Shown piece after piece: positions 8,247-15,319 of a stretch of DNA of 20,118 nucleotides (position 1 is the stretch's first letter; the number at the start of each line of letters is the position of its first letter). The DNA lies in NCBI GenBank assembly GCA_041556555.1, contig JBFFIE010000040.1:1-20118 (forward strand), read 5' to 3'. The notes under the pieces are model-generated. The model was not told the origin of the DNA, ran no database searches, and worked only from the letters and a program-made list of their open reading frames with translations. A program made the position numbers and the translations under genes. The stretch comes from SZUA-592 sp041556555 (GTDB taxonomy: Bacteria > Pseudomonadota > Gammaproteobacteria > Eutrophobiales > Eutrophobiaceae).

Positions 8247-8825
8247 ATGAATATCTATCTTGCTTCAAAATCCCCACGCCGGCAGGAACTGCTCAAGCAA
8301 ATGGGTATCGAGTTCGAAATTATCGACGGTGAGATCAATGAACACTGGAACGGTGATGAACATCCCCGTGACTATGTCAAACGCCTGGCCCTGGAAAAGG
8401 CCCGTTCCGGATTCAATTCATTGGAACCGGGCAATGATGATGGCCTGGTAATTGGTGCCGATACCAGCGTGGTACTCGATAACACTATACTCGGCAAGGC
8501 TGTTACACCGGAACATGCCGCATCCATGTTAAGAGAGTTATCAGGTCGAAGACATGAAGTATATTCCGCTGTTGCAATTGTAAAAGGAGATCAGCAGCTG
8601 GTAAAAACCAGTATCAGCCATGTCTCTTTCAAGCCATTAAGCGTGAATGAGATTGTCAGCTATTGTGAGACGGATGAACCTTTGGGCAAGGCGGGAGGTT
8701 ATGCAATCCAGGGCCGGGCTGCCATTTTTATTGAGCGGCTCGAGGGAAGCTATTCCGGGGTAATGGGGCTGCCAATTTTTGAGACAAGCACGTTGCTGAA
8801 TCAGTTCTTCAGGCAGAATCCGTAA
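8247..8825 (+). CDS. maf: Maf-family nucleotide pyrophosphatase, dTTP/UTP type
   Basis: House-cleaning pyrophosphatase that hydrolyses dTTP/UTP and modified pyrimidine triphosphates. 192 residues. N-terminal YLASKSPRRQELL nucleotide-binding loop, the VIGADTSVVLD region with the catalytic acidic residue, and the C-terminal AGGYAIQGRAAIFIERLEG plus GSYSGVMGLP block. The GYAIQG...GSY..V.GLP pattern matches the YhdE (dTTP/UTP) subgroup rather than YceF (7-methyl-GTP). The usual downstream rng is absent; a convergent gene overlaps its last 25 bp. Confidence 0.94.
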   Translation: MNIYLASKSPRRQELLKQMGIEFEIIDGEINEHWNGDEHPRDYVKRLALEKARSGFNSLEPGNDDGLVIGADTSVVLDNTILGKAVTPEHAASMLRELSGRRHEVYSAVAIVKGDQQLVKTSISHVSFKPLSVNEIVSYCETDEPLGKAGGYAIQGRAAIFIERLEGSYSGVMGLPIFETSTLLNQFFRQNP

Positions 8826-9268
8826 TAGTGATCGACTATGAATTCGTAGATCGACGGCCAGTCAGGAGTGCCCTCTTCAGTAGAGGGGTACCAGAGCTTC
8901 CGGTTTATCCAGTAATTGTGGTAGTGGGCGGCGCAACGCGGCAATCGTGATTCATCCAACTGAACAGGGGCGCCCGCAGCCTGTTCCATAGCGATGAAAT
9001 CCCGCATTACCAGAGGGTAGGCAGCTCTCAGGTTGGGGCGTTTCTCATCCAGCAGCAGGGGCTCCGTATCCACTTCTTTCCAGAATTCCGCTGATCGGGC
9101 CGTTAATCTTTCACCCACAACCTTGCCAGACATCAGGGCCTCCAGTTTTTCACAGGCCTGCCGGTTCCCGGCATCACATTCCCTGCGAAAATAATCTTCC
9201 CGGGCAACGCTTTGCGGTTCCATGGCAGTGAACAGCAGCATAAAGCTCATTGAGATGAGTATATTCAT
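8801..9268 (-). CDS. Exported hypothetical protein
   Basis: 155 residues with a short Sec-type signal (MNILISMSFMLLFTAM). The mature part begins REDYFRRECDAGNRQACEKLEAL, a two-cysteine helical segment that resembles half of a Sel1-like repeat, and later contains conserved-looking Trp/Tyr-rich stretches and two more cysteines (one in LPRCAAHYH, one near the C terminus in YYGFCLKN), suggesting disulfides in the periplasm. No family is recognised. The 3' end overlaps maf by 25 bp in tail-to-tail orientation. Divergent from hppA across a 207-bp promoter region. Confidence 0.7.
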   Translation of the reverse strand: MNILISMSFMLLFTAMEPQSVAREDYFRRECDAGNRQACEKLEALMSGKVVGERLTARSAEFWKEVDTEPLLLDEKRPNLRAAYPLVMRDFIAMEQAAGAPVQLDESRLPRCAAHYHNYWINRKLWYPSTEEGTPDWPSIYEFIVDHYYGFCLKN

Positions 9269-9366
9269 TAACGGCCCTTTGTTTCTTGATGGTTCCTATT
9301 TTACAGAAGCAAGCTGCCTTTTTAATCGCAATTACCCGGATCACTGGTCCTGGACCACGGAGCAGC

Positions 9367-9395
9367 TTTACAGCCTGACCGGGGTTAGGTATAAC
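9367..9395 (+). promoter_or_regulatory. Sigma70-like promoter of hppA
   Basis: TTTACA at 9367-9372 and TATAAC at 9390-9395 are separated by exactly 17 bp, each one base off consensus. Transcription would start near 9402, leaving a leader of about 75 nt before the hppA ATG at 9476, which has AAGGGG a few bases upstream. Confidence 0.65.
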
Positions 9396-9475
9396 TTGCG
9401 GGTTTTGCGGGCGCAGGATTGCCCGGCCGGGGAAAATAACAATCTTATTTTTAATGTATTTCTAAGGGGTTTCCT

Positions 9476-11485
9476 ATGTCTTCTATAGCCTACCTGCCCA
9501 TAGGTCTGGGCATCTTTGGTATGTTTGCCGCGTTCCTGGTGTATTTAAAGGTCAGGTCCGCGCCTGCCGGCGAAGGGCCTGTCACCGAGATATCTAACCA
9601 GATTCACCTGGGCGCCATGGTCTTCATGAAAAGCGAGTACCTGCGCCTGGCGATCTTTTGCCTGATCTGCATCATCGCCCTGTACTTCTCCGAGCTGGGC
9701 TGGCGCAGTGCCCTGGCTTTCTTGATCGGTGCTGTCTGTTCTGCCACGGCCGGCTTCATTGGCATGTACACTGCCACGCAAGCCAATGTGCGTACCACGG
9801 TAGCTGCCAACAAACAGGGTGCCCCCGAAGCACTCACCATAGCCTTCTTTGGTGGTTCCATTATGGGCCTGACCGTGGCCGCCATGGGGCTGTTGGGTCT
9901 GGGCTTTCTTTATTTACTGTTTGGCGGCGACCCGCAGACCGCACATGTGATCCACGGTTTCGGCATGGGTGCATCCTCCGTGGCCCTGTTTTCCCGTGTT
10001 GGCGGCGGCATCTTTACCAAGAGTGCTGATGTTGGTGCTGACCTGGTGGGCAAGGTCGAGGCTGGTATCCCGGAAGACGATCCCCGCAACCCGGGCGTAA
10101 TTGCCGATAACGTCGGCGACAATGTCGGCGACGTGGCTGGCATGGGCTCTGACATTTTTGAATCCTATTGCGGTGCCATGATTGCCACCCTGGCAATCGC
10201 CTCGACCATGCACGCTGAAGAGATCATGAACCTGGCCAATAACCAGCAAACCCTGATGTTCATGCCGCTGGCCCTGGCCTCTGCCGGCATCATCTGTTCC
10301 TTGTTGGGCATCCTCACCGTGAAAATATTTTCCAGCAAGAGCCCCGAGGTCGCCTTGCGTTTGGGCACTATGGGCGCTTCAGTACTGTTTATTATTTCAG
10401 CCTACTTCGTGGTGACACAATTTGGCGCGGTCGCCAACGTTTGGGCCGCCGTGCTGGTAGGCGCTATTGGCGGCATCATTATCGGACTTGTGACTGAGTA
10501 CTACACGGGCGGTCCCCCGGTACGCAAGATTGCGAAAGACGGTGAGACCGGTCCAGCCACTGTGATTATCGGTGGTCTGGCGACAGGCATGCAGTCCGTT
10601 GCCATTCCGGTGCTCACCATCTGCGCCATCATCTATTTCGCCAGCCACTTTGCCGGCCTCTACGGCGTGGGCATTGCCGCGGTAGGCATGCTGGGTACCG
10701 TGGGCATTACCATGGCCATCGATGCCTATGGACCGGTGGCTGATAACGCCGGCGGTATTGCCGAGATGGCACAACTGGGCAAAGACACACGTGATATCAC
10801 TGACTCCCTGGATGAACTGGGTAACACCACGGCCGCTATCGGTAAAGGGTTTGCGATTGGCGCCGCGGCCCTTGCGGCCCTAGCAATCATCAGTGCTTTT
10901 ATCGAAACCGTTTCCCTGCACAACCCGGGTTTTGAATTACTCATTAATAATCCACTGGTCCTGGCCGGCATGTTCCTGGGCGGGATCTTCCCGTTCCTGG
11001 TCAGCTCGATCACCATGACCGCCGTAGGGGATGCTGCCTTTGAAATGATCCATGAGATTCGTCGCCAGTTCCGTGAAATCCCCGGCCTTTTGGAAGGAAC
11101 CGGCAAACCGGATACTGCCCGATGCGTGGACATCGCTACCCGTGCCGCGCTGAAGCGGATGATCCTGCCGGGGGCCCTGGCGGTACTGGCGCCGGTCATA
11201 GTCGGTTTCGGCCTGGGTGCCGAAGCCCTTGGCGGGCTGCTGGGCGGCGCCTTGATCTGCTGCGTGATGATGGCCCTGATGATGGCCAACGCCGGTGGTG
11301 CTTGGGACAACGCCAAAAAGTTTGTCGAAAAAGGTAACCTTGGTGGTAAGGGTTCCGATGTGCACAAGGCTACCGTGGTCGGTGATACTGTAGGTGACCC
11401 CCTCAAGGACACATCTGGTCCTTCCATGAACATCCTGATCAATGTCATGGCAATCGTCAGCCTGGTGATTGCGCCGCTACTTTAA
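9476..11485 (+). CDS. hppA: Membrane-bound ion-pumping pyrophosphatase, K+-dependent type
   Basis: Integral membrane pyrophosphatase coupling PPi hydrolysis (or synthesis) to H+ and/or Na+ transport across the inner membrane. 669 residues with many transmembrane helices. Active-site blocks: EAGIPEDDPRNP (about 195-206), DNVGDNVGDVAGMGSDIFES (211-230), and near the C terminus GDTVGDPLKDTSGPS. The GNTTAA motif at 449-454 has Ala where K+-independent enzymes have Lys, so this is predicted to need K+. Asp226/Glu229 in SDIFES match the carboxylates of the Na+-pumping and K+-dependent families; H+ versus Na+ specificity is not settled by this. Start supported by AAGGGG upstream. Convergent with a PPi-dependent phosphofructokinase. 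Confidence 0.96.
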   Translation: MSSIAYLPIGLGIFGMFAAFLVYLKVRSAPAGEGPVTEISNQIHLGAMVFMKSEYLRLAIFCLICIIALYFSELGWRSALAFLIGAVCSATAGFIGMYTATQANVRTTVAANKQGAPEALTIAFFGGSIMGLTVAAMGLLGLGFLYLLFGGDPQTAHVIHGFGMGASSVALFSRVGGGIFTKSADVGADLVGKVEAGIPEDDPRNPGVIADNVGDNVGDVAGMGSDIFESYCGAMIATLAIASTMHAEEIMNLANNQQTLMFMPLALASAGIICSLLGILTVKIFSSKSPEVALRLGTMGASVLFIISAYFVVTQFGAVANVWAAVLVGAIGGIIIGLVTEYYTGGPPVRKIAKDGETGPATVIIGGLATGMQSVAIPVLTICAIIYFASHFAGLYGVGIAAVGMLGTVGITMAIDAYGPVADNAGGIAEMAQLGKDTRDITDSLDELGNTTAAIGKGFAIGAAALAALAIISAFIETVSLHNPGFELLINNPLVLAGMFLGGIFPFLVSSITMTAVGDAAFEMIHEIRRQFREIPGLLEGTGKPDTARCVDIATRAALKRMILPGALAVLAPVIVGFGLGAEALGGLLGGALICCVMMALMMANAGGAWDNAKKFVEKGNLGGKGSDVHKATVVGDTVGDPLKDTSGPSMNILINVMAIVSLVIAPLL

Positions 11486-11502
11486 TCCGTTACCGCTAGT
11501 AA

Positions 11503-11534
11503 TAAAAAAGGCCGCCCATGGGCGGCCTTTTTTA
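11503..11534. terminator. Bidirectional intrinsic terminator shared by hppA and pfp
   Basis: A perfect 32-bp palindrome: six A, GGCCGCCCATGGGCGGCC, six T, closed by T/A at the ends. It gives a GC-rich stem followed by a T tract on either strand, between the hppA stop (11485) and the end of the convergent pfp gene (11547). Confidence 0.93.
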
Positions 11535-11546
11535 TTTACTGACTGA

Positions 11547-12812
11547 TCAGATTTTGAATTCGTCTTTCAATTTTTTCCCGACTATCTGATTTTTGAGCGT
11601 AACGTAAACCGGCATACCATTTTCATACGGTGGGTAGTCCTCGCCACTGATGAGCGGGCTGAGATAGCGACGGCAATCGTCAGTGATCCCGAACCCGTCC
11701 TTGCTGATAAATGACTTCGGCATTTTCTTCTCAACATTGGCCACATCTTCGAGGGCCGCCTTGCCAATCTCCCATGAGTAAGGCGAATCCGAAATACGAA
11801 CGATCGTCAGCATGATCGCATTTTCGCCAGCAAGCGCCATTTCCACAGCCGCCTTGCCCAGGGCATAAGCCTGGTCGACATCGGTCTTGGAAGCAATATG
11901 GCGGGCAGAACGCTGCAGGTAATCCGCCACGGCCCAATGGTATTTATAGTCCAGGGCGTCCTTGATCATGTTGGCCACCACCGGCGCTGCACCACCCAGC
12001 TGGGCGTGGCCAAAGGCATCCCTTGTGCCCTGTTCTGCCAGGAACTTTCCGTCCGGCCACTTGGCGCCTTCCGAGACGACCACAGTACAGTATTCGTACT
12101 TTTCAACATTGGCCTTGACCCTTGAAAGGAATGCATCCTGATTGAATTGAACCTCGGGAAACAGGATCACAACCGGTATGTCGTTATGATTGTCCGCAGC
12201 CAGCCCGCCGGCCGCCGCGATCCAGCCGGCATTGCGGCCCATAACCTCGACCACAAACACCTTGGTGGAAGTACGGGCCATGGAGCGAACATCGTAAGAG
12301 GCCTCGCGGGTCGAAATGGCAATATACTTGGCGACCGAACCAAAGCCGGGGCAGGTATCAGTAATCGGCAGATCGTTATCAACCGTCTTGGGAATATGAA
12401 TGGCCTGGATCGGGAATCCCATCCGGTCCGAGAGTTGCGATACCTTGTGACAGGTGTCTGCAGAATCGCCACCGCCGTTATAGAAAAAGTAACGGATGTT
12501 GTGTGCCTTGAACACTTCGATCAGGCGTGCATATTGTGCCTTGCTTTCTTCAAGTCCTTTCAACTTATAGCGACAGGAGCCGAATGCGCCGGATGGTGTA
12601 TGTCTGAGCGCGGCAATGTCCGCATCCGATTCCTGGCTGGTGTCAATCAGGTCCTCGGATAATGCACCAATGATACCGTTGCGACCGGCATAGACCTTGC
12701 CAATACGATCAACGTTCTGACGGGCCGTTTCCAGTAGCCCGCAGGCCGTGGCATTGATGACTGCGGTGACACCTCCGGATTGCGCGTAAAAGGCATTACT
12801 GCTCTCACCCAT
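11547..12812 (-). CDS. pfp: Pyrophosphate-dependent 6-phosphofructokinase
   Basis: Reversible phosphorylation of fructose-6-phosphate using PPi, in glycolysis/gluconeogenesis; in some autotrophs the enzyme also acts on sedoheptulose-phosphates in the Calvin cycle. 421 residues. The phosphoryl-donor loop reads GGGDS (113-117), with Asp where ATP enzymes have Gly, and the catalytic loop reads PKTVDND (141-147), with Lys where ATP enzymes have Gly; both are hallmarks of PPi specificity. MGRNAGWIAA sugar-binding block is present. The start has GGGGAG about 7 nt upstream. It shares a terminator with hppA, the enzyme that makes or uses PPi at the membrane. Confidence 0.95.
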   Translation of the reverse strand: MGESSNAFYAQSGGVTAVINATACGLLETARQNVDRIGKVYAGRNGIIGALSEDLIDTSQESDADIAALRHTPSGAFGSCRYKLKGLEESKAQYARLIEVFKAHNIRYFFYNGGGDSADTCHKVSQLSDRMGFPIQAIHIPKTVDNDLPITDTCPGFGSVAKYIAISTREASYDVRSMARTSTKVFVVEVMGRNAGWIAAAGGLAADNHNDIPVVILFPEVQFNQDAFLSRVKANVEKYEYCTVVVSEGAKWPDGKFLAEQGTRDAFGHAQLGGAAPVVANMIKDALDYKYHWAVADYLQRSARHIASKTDVDQAYALGKAAVEMALAGENAIMLTIVRISDSPYSWEIGKAALEDVANVEKKMPKSFISKDGFGITDDCRRYLSPLISGEDYPPYENGMPVYVTLKNQIVGKKLKDEFKI

Positions 12813-12832
12813 GTAATACTCCCCATGTAATA
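12808..12832 (-). repeat. Tandem 11-bp repeat over the pfp start
   Basis: CCCATGTAATA (+ strand) occurs at 12808-12818 and again at 12822-12832, a period of 14 bp. On the - strand this gives two ATGGG copies; the downstream one is the real start and the upstream one supplies the GGGGAG ribosome-binding site, with its own ATG out of frame. Confidence 0.6.
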
Positions 12833-12990
12833 TGATTCAAGGAACTCGATGACTGCTGTAAAATCGCAGGAAACGCCTGCTATCCATACAGCCTTCATTA
12901 CAAGATAATTTTCTGAACAGGCTGCGCCGTGGAACTTGTTCCCGGGGCAGCAACTCAATATATCTGTTAACGCATGACGAAACCAGAACA

Positions 12991-14436
12991 GTGAACATAA
13001 TCCATACCTTGCTGCTGGCAATATTGGTATTTGCCATCAGCCCTCCCGCCGCGGCCACCGAGCAAAACCTGCCTGATATCGGTGATCCTTCTGGCGGAGT
13101 GATCTCTCCTGAAGTTGAGCGCCGCCTAGGCCAGGCTGTCATGCGTGAGGTCAGGCGATACGCCACTATGGTCGATGACCCGGAAGTTGAATCCTATATT
13201 CAATCCATCGGTTACCAACTGGTTGCCAATAGCGACGACAACCGTCTGCCCTTTGTGTTTTTTGTAATACAGGATCCGGCAATCAACGCCTTTGCAGCAC
13301 CCGGTGGTGTGGTAGGAATTAATAGTGGCGTGATTATCAATGCCCAAAGTGAAAGTGAACTGGCCGGCGTGCTGGCCCATGAAATATCACATGTTACCCA
13401 GCGCCACATGGCACGCACCTATGAAGCGGCCAGCAAACTGAGCGCGCCCACCGCCGCAGCCCTGCTCGGTGCGGTGTTACTGGCTATCGTCAATCCGGCT
13501 GCAGCACAGGCCGCATTGACCATCATCGGCGGGGCCAGTACCCAATACCAGATTAATTTTACCCGCAGTAATGAAGAAGAGGCCGATCGGGTCGGTATGC
13601 AGTTACTCGCAAGATCAGGGTTTGATCCTGAAGGGATGCCGTCATTTTTCGAGCGGCTACTGGACGCATCCCGGTATCGGGGTGCCGCACCGGAATATCT
13701 GCAGACCCACCCGCTGACGACAAACCGCGTGGCTGATTCCAAGGCCAGGGCAGCACAATATGAAACACAACATCATAAAGACAGCATCACCTTCAAGCTT
13801 GTGCGCGCCAAACTTACGGCTGTTTCATTTCAGGATCCCGGTGAGGCTATCATGTTTTTTGAAGAGAAACTTCAAGGCTCCGGCTATCCGGATATGGAAT
13901 CCGCACGTTATGGTTATGTCATCGCCCTTACCCGGGCCAATCATTTTGAGCAGGCTGCAATCCAACTCGAATATCTGCTGTCGCAATCACCGGAAAATTC
14001 TGCCTACCTGATCGCGGCTGCAAAACTGGCTTCGGCACAGAGAAATTTTCAGAGAGCTGTTGCAATATATGAAAAGACAGACAAATTATATCCCAATTAC
14101 CGGCCGGTAGTGCTGGGCCTCACCCGCGCTTATCTGGATGCAGGCAATGCAGCGGCAGCCCGAGAGGTGCTACGAGGTTCTAACCGGGAATATGCCAATG
14201 ACCTGCTTTACTATGATCTGTTGTCACAGGCGGAGGCTTCGGCCGGCTCGCCAGTTGAGGCCGGAATAGCAAAAGCGGAATACTATTACATCATTGGCGA
14301 TACCCAACTGGCGATTGAACGACTCAAGTATGCACAACATCAGTACTCACCGGACTATTACCAGGCTGAACGTATCGAGGCACGGTTGACCCAGCTGGAA
14401 TATGAGCTGTCGATCGAGAAAGAGCTTAAATTGTAA
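12991..14436 (+). CDS. bepA: BepA-like M48 metallopeptidase with TPR domain
   Basis: Periplasmic zinc peptidase/chaperone of the BepA (YfgC) type, which degrades or helps assemble outer-membrane proteins such as LptD. 481 residues (E. coli BepA ~487). The GTG start places a signal peptide at residues 1-23 (cleavage near AAA-TE). The zinc motif HEISH is at 130-134, the third ligand lies in NEEEADRVG, and a TPR-type helical domain fills the C-terminal third (about 290-470). The upstream Shine-Dalgarno is weak. soxY follows 5 bp after the stop, so the three genes likely form one transcript. The assignment to BepA itself, rather than another M48-TPR paralogue, is less certain. Confidence 0.85.
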   Translation: MNIIHTLLLAILVFAISPPAAATEQNLPDIGDPSGGVISPEVERRLGQAVMREVRRYATMVDDPEVESYIQSIGYQLVANSDDNRLPFVFFVIQDPAINAFAAPGGVVGINSGVIINAQSESELAGVLAHEISHVTQRHMARTYEAASKLSAPTAAALLGAVLLAIVNPAAAQAALTIIGGASTQYQINFTRSNEEEADRVGMQLLARSGFDPEGMPSFFERLLDASRYRGAAPEYLQTHPLTTNRVADSKARAAQYETQHHKDSITFKLVRAKLTAVSFQDPGEAIMFFEEKLQGSGYPDMESARYGYVIALTRANHFEQAAIQLEYLLSQSPENSAYLIAAAKLASAQRNFQRAVAIYEKTDKLYPNYRPVVLGLTRAYLDAGNAAAAREVLRGSNREYANDLLYYDLLSQAEASAGSPVEAGIAKAEYYYIIGDTQLAIERLKYAQHQYSPDYYQAERIEARLTQLEYELSIEKELKL

Positions 14437-14441
14437 AAATT

Positions 14442-14909
14442 ATGAATCAATCCAGACGCCAGTTTGTCAATCGCAGTGTCCTAGTCCTGGGAATCCTGGG
14501 CAGTGGTTTAATACAATTGCTGGCGCCTCTAAAGGCCTTCGGCCGTGAACGCAGTCCCGCCTTTGCTGCCTATAACCTGGATGCCGCACTCTCCGAATTT
14601 TTTCCCGGGGAGACGATCAAGCCCAGCGACAAACTCACGATCGATGTTAATGATGTAATCGAAAACGGTGCCGTTGTCCCACTAGCCATCAAATCCGGAT
14701 TACCCAATGTTCATTCCATCACCATCCTGGTTGAGAAAAACCCGAACCCGCTGATCGCCAATTTCAAGCTGCATCCTCTATGCCAGGGTTTTATCGAAAC
14801 ACGTATCAAAATGGGCGAATCTTCCGATATCATCGCGGTCATACGCGCGGACGATCAATTGTATTCAACACGTAAATTTGTCGAGGTGATTGCGGGAGGC
14901 TGCGGCTGA
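14442..14909 (+). CDS. soxY: Sulfur-oxidation carrier protein SoxY
   Basis: SoxY carries sulfur intermediates as a covalent cysteine adduct while other Sox enzymes oxidise them in the periplasm. 155 residues. A Tat-type signal with SRRQFVNRS is followed by a hydrophobic stretch, consistent with export of a folded SoxYZ complex. The protein ends in GGCG, with the substrate-carrying cysteine as the next-to-last residue (the family end is usually GGCGG). The stop overlaps the soxZ start by one base. Confidence 0.95.
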   Translation: MNQSRRQFVNRSVLVLGILGSGLIQLLAPLKAFGRERSPAFAAYNLDAALSEFFPGETIKPSDKLTIDVNDVIENGAVVPLAIKSGLPNVHSITILVEKNPNPLIANFKLHPLCQGFIETRIKMGESSDIIAVIRADDQLYSTRKFVEVIAGGCG

Positions 14910-15223
14910 TGGGTTCTTCTATCAAGGTCAGGACCAGCCTGCGAGATGATCAGGCCACGGTCAGGATGATCATCCGCCATCCAATGCATACGGGCTATGA
15001 ATTTGATGCAGAAAAAGAACAGCTGATACCAGCACATTACATTGAGAGGCTGACGGTAAAACATGGGGAGACTGTGCTGCTCGATTGTGACTGGAGCCGG
15101 GCGGTTTCCGCCAATCCCTATCTCTCTTTTGTGTTCAACGGTGCAAAGGCGGGTGACATGATTACGATCCGCTGGGTCGATAACCTGGGCGAAAGCGACG
15201 AAGCGGTAAAGGAACTGCGCTAG
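14909..15223 (+). CDS. soxZ: Sulfur-oxidation protein SoxZ
   Basis: Partner of SoxY; the Ig-like SoxZ subunit lacks its own signal and is exported with SoxY. 104 residues with the typical RHPMHTGYEFD and the FVFNGAKAGDMITIRWVDNLGE end. Its last 14 codons are the part duplicated at 17141-17182 beyond the inserted element. The stop is 16 bp from the tRNA-Lys 3' end sequence in the original junction. soxA, soxB, soxX and soxCD are not in the window. Confidence 0.95.
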   Translation: MGSSIKVRTSLRDDQATVRMIIRHPMHTGYEFDAEKEQLIPAHYIERLTVKHGETVLLDCDWSRAVSANPYLSFVFNGAKAGDMITIRWVDNLGESDEAVKELR

Positions 15224-15275
15224 AAAACCAGGAAATGAATGGTGGGTCGTGAAGGATTCGAACCTTTGACTAACT
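15181..15275. repeat. Direct repeat, left copy (soxZ tail + tRNA-Lys 3' end)
   Basis: Matches 17140-17234. The central 46 bp (15221-15266) are identical: the soxZ stop codon, the 16-bp spacer and the CCA end, acceptor and T arm of tRNA-Lys. Six mismatches lie in the soxZ part and a few in the tRNA anticodon-arm side, where similarity ends. This is the likely distal attachment-site copy of an integrated element. Confidence 0.9.
15240..15275 (-). pseudogene. tRNA-Lys 3' fragment
   Basis: CCA (15240-15242), discriminator, 3' acceptor strand and T arm are identical to the intact tRNA-Lys at 17199-17274. The remaining anticodon and D arms are replaced by unrelated sequence, so this cannot be a functional tRNA. 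It marks the element's left attachment site. Confidence 0.88.
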
Positions 15276-15290
15276 TGTATACATTAAGTT
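15272..15290. repeat. Inverted repeat at the left junction
   Basis: AACTT and AAGTT arms flank a 9-base centre (GTATACATT) exactly where similarity to tRNA-Lys ends, taking the place of the tRNA anticodon stem and loop. Short inverted arms around a 7-9 bp centre are the usual form of a tyrosine-recombinase core site; this is suggestive only. Confidence 0.35.
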
Positions 15291-15319
15291 ACTCCTTAGC
15301 CTTTTAAAGAGTAGATTCT

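Noticed and set aside
9222..9488. 88-codon frame on the + strand before hppA
   Set aside because: It overlaps the signal peptide of the - strand hypothetical gene, the hppA promoter and the hppA start; no protein-like features.
10726..11448. 240-codon frame antisense to hppA
   Set aside because: Shadow of a GC-rich, strongly conserved gene; Pro/Ser/Arg-rich with no domain.
12147..12662. 171-codon frame antisense to pfp
   Set aside because: Lies wholly inside the well-supported phosphofructokinase gene and has no recognisable motif.
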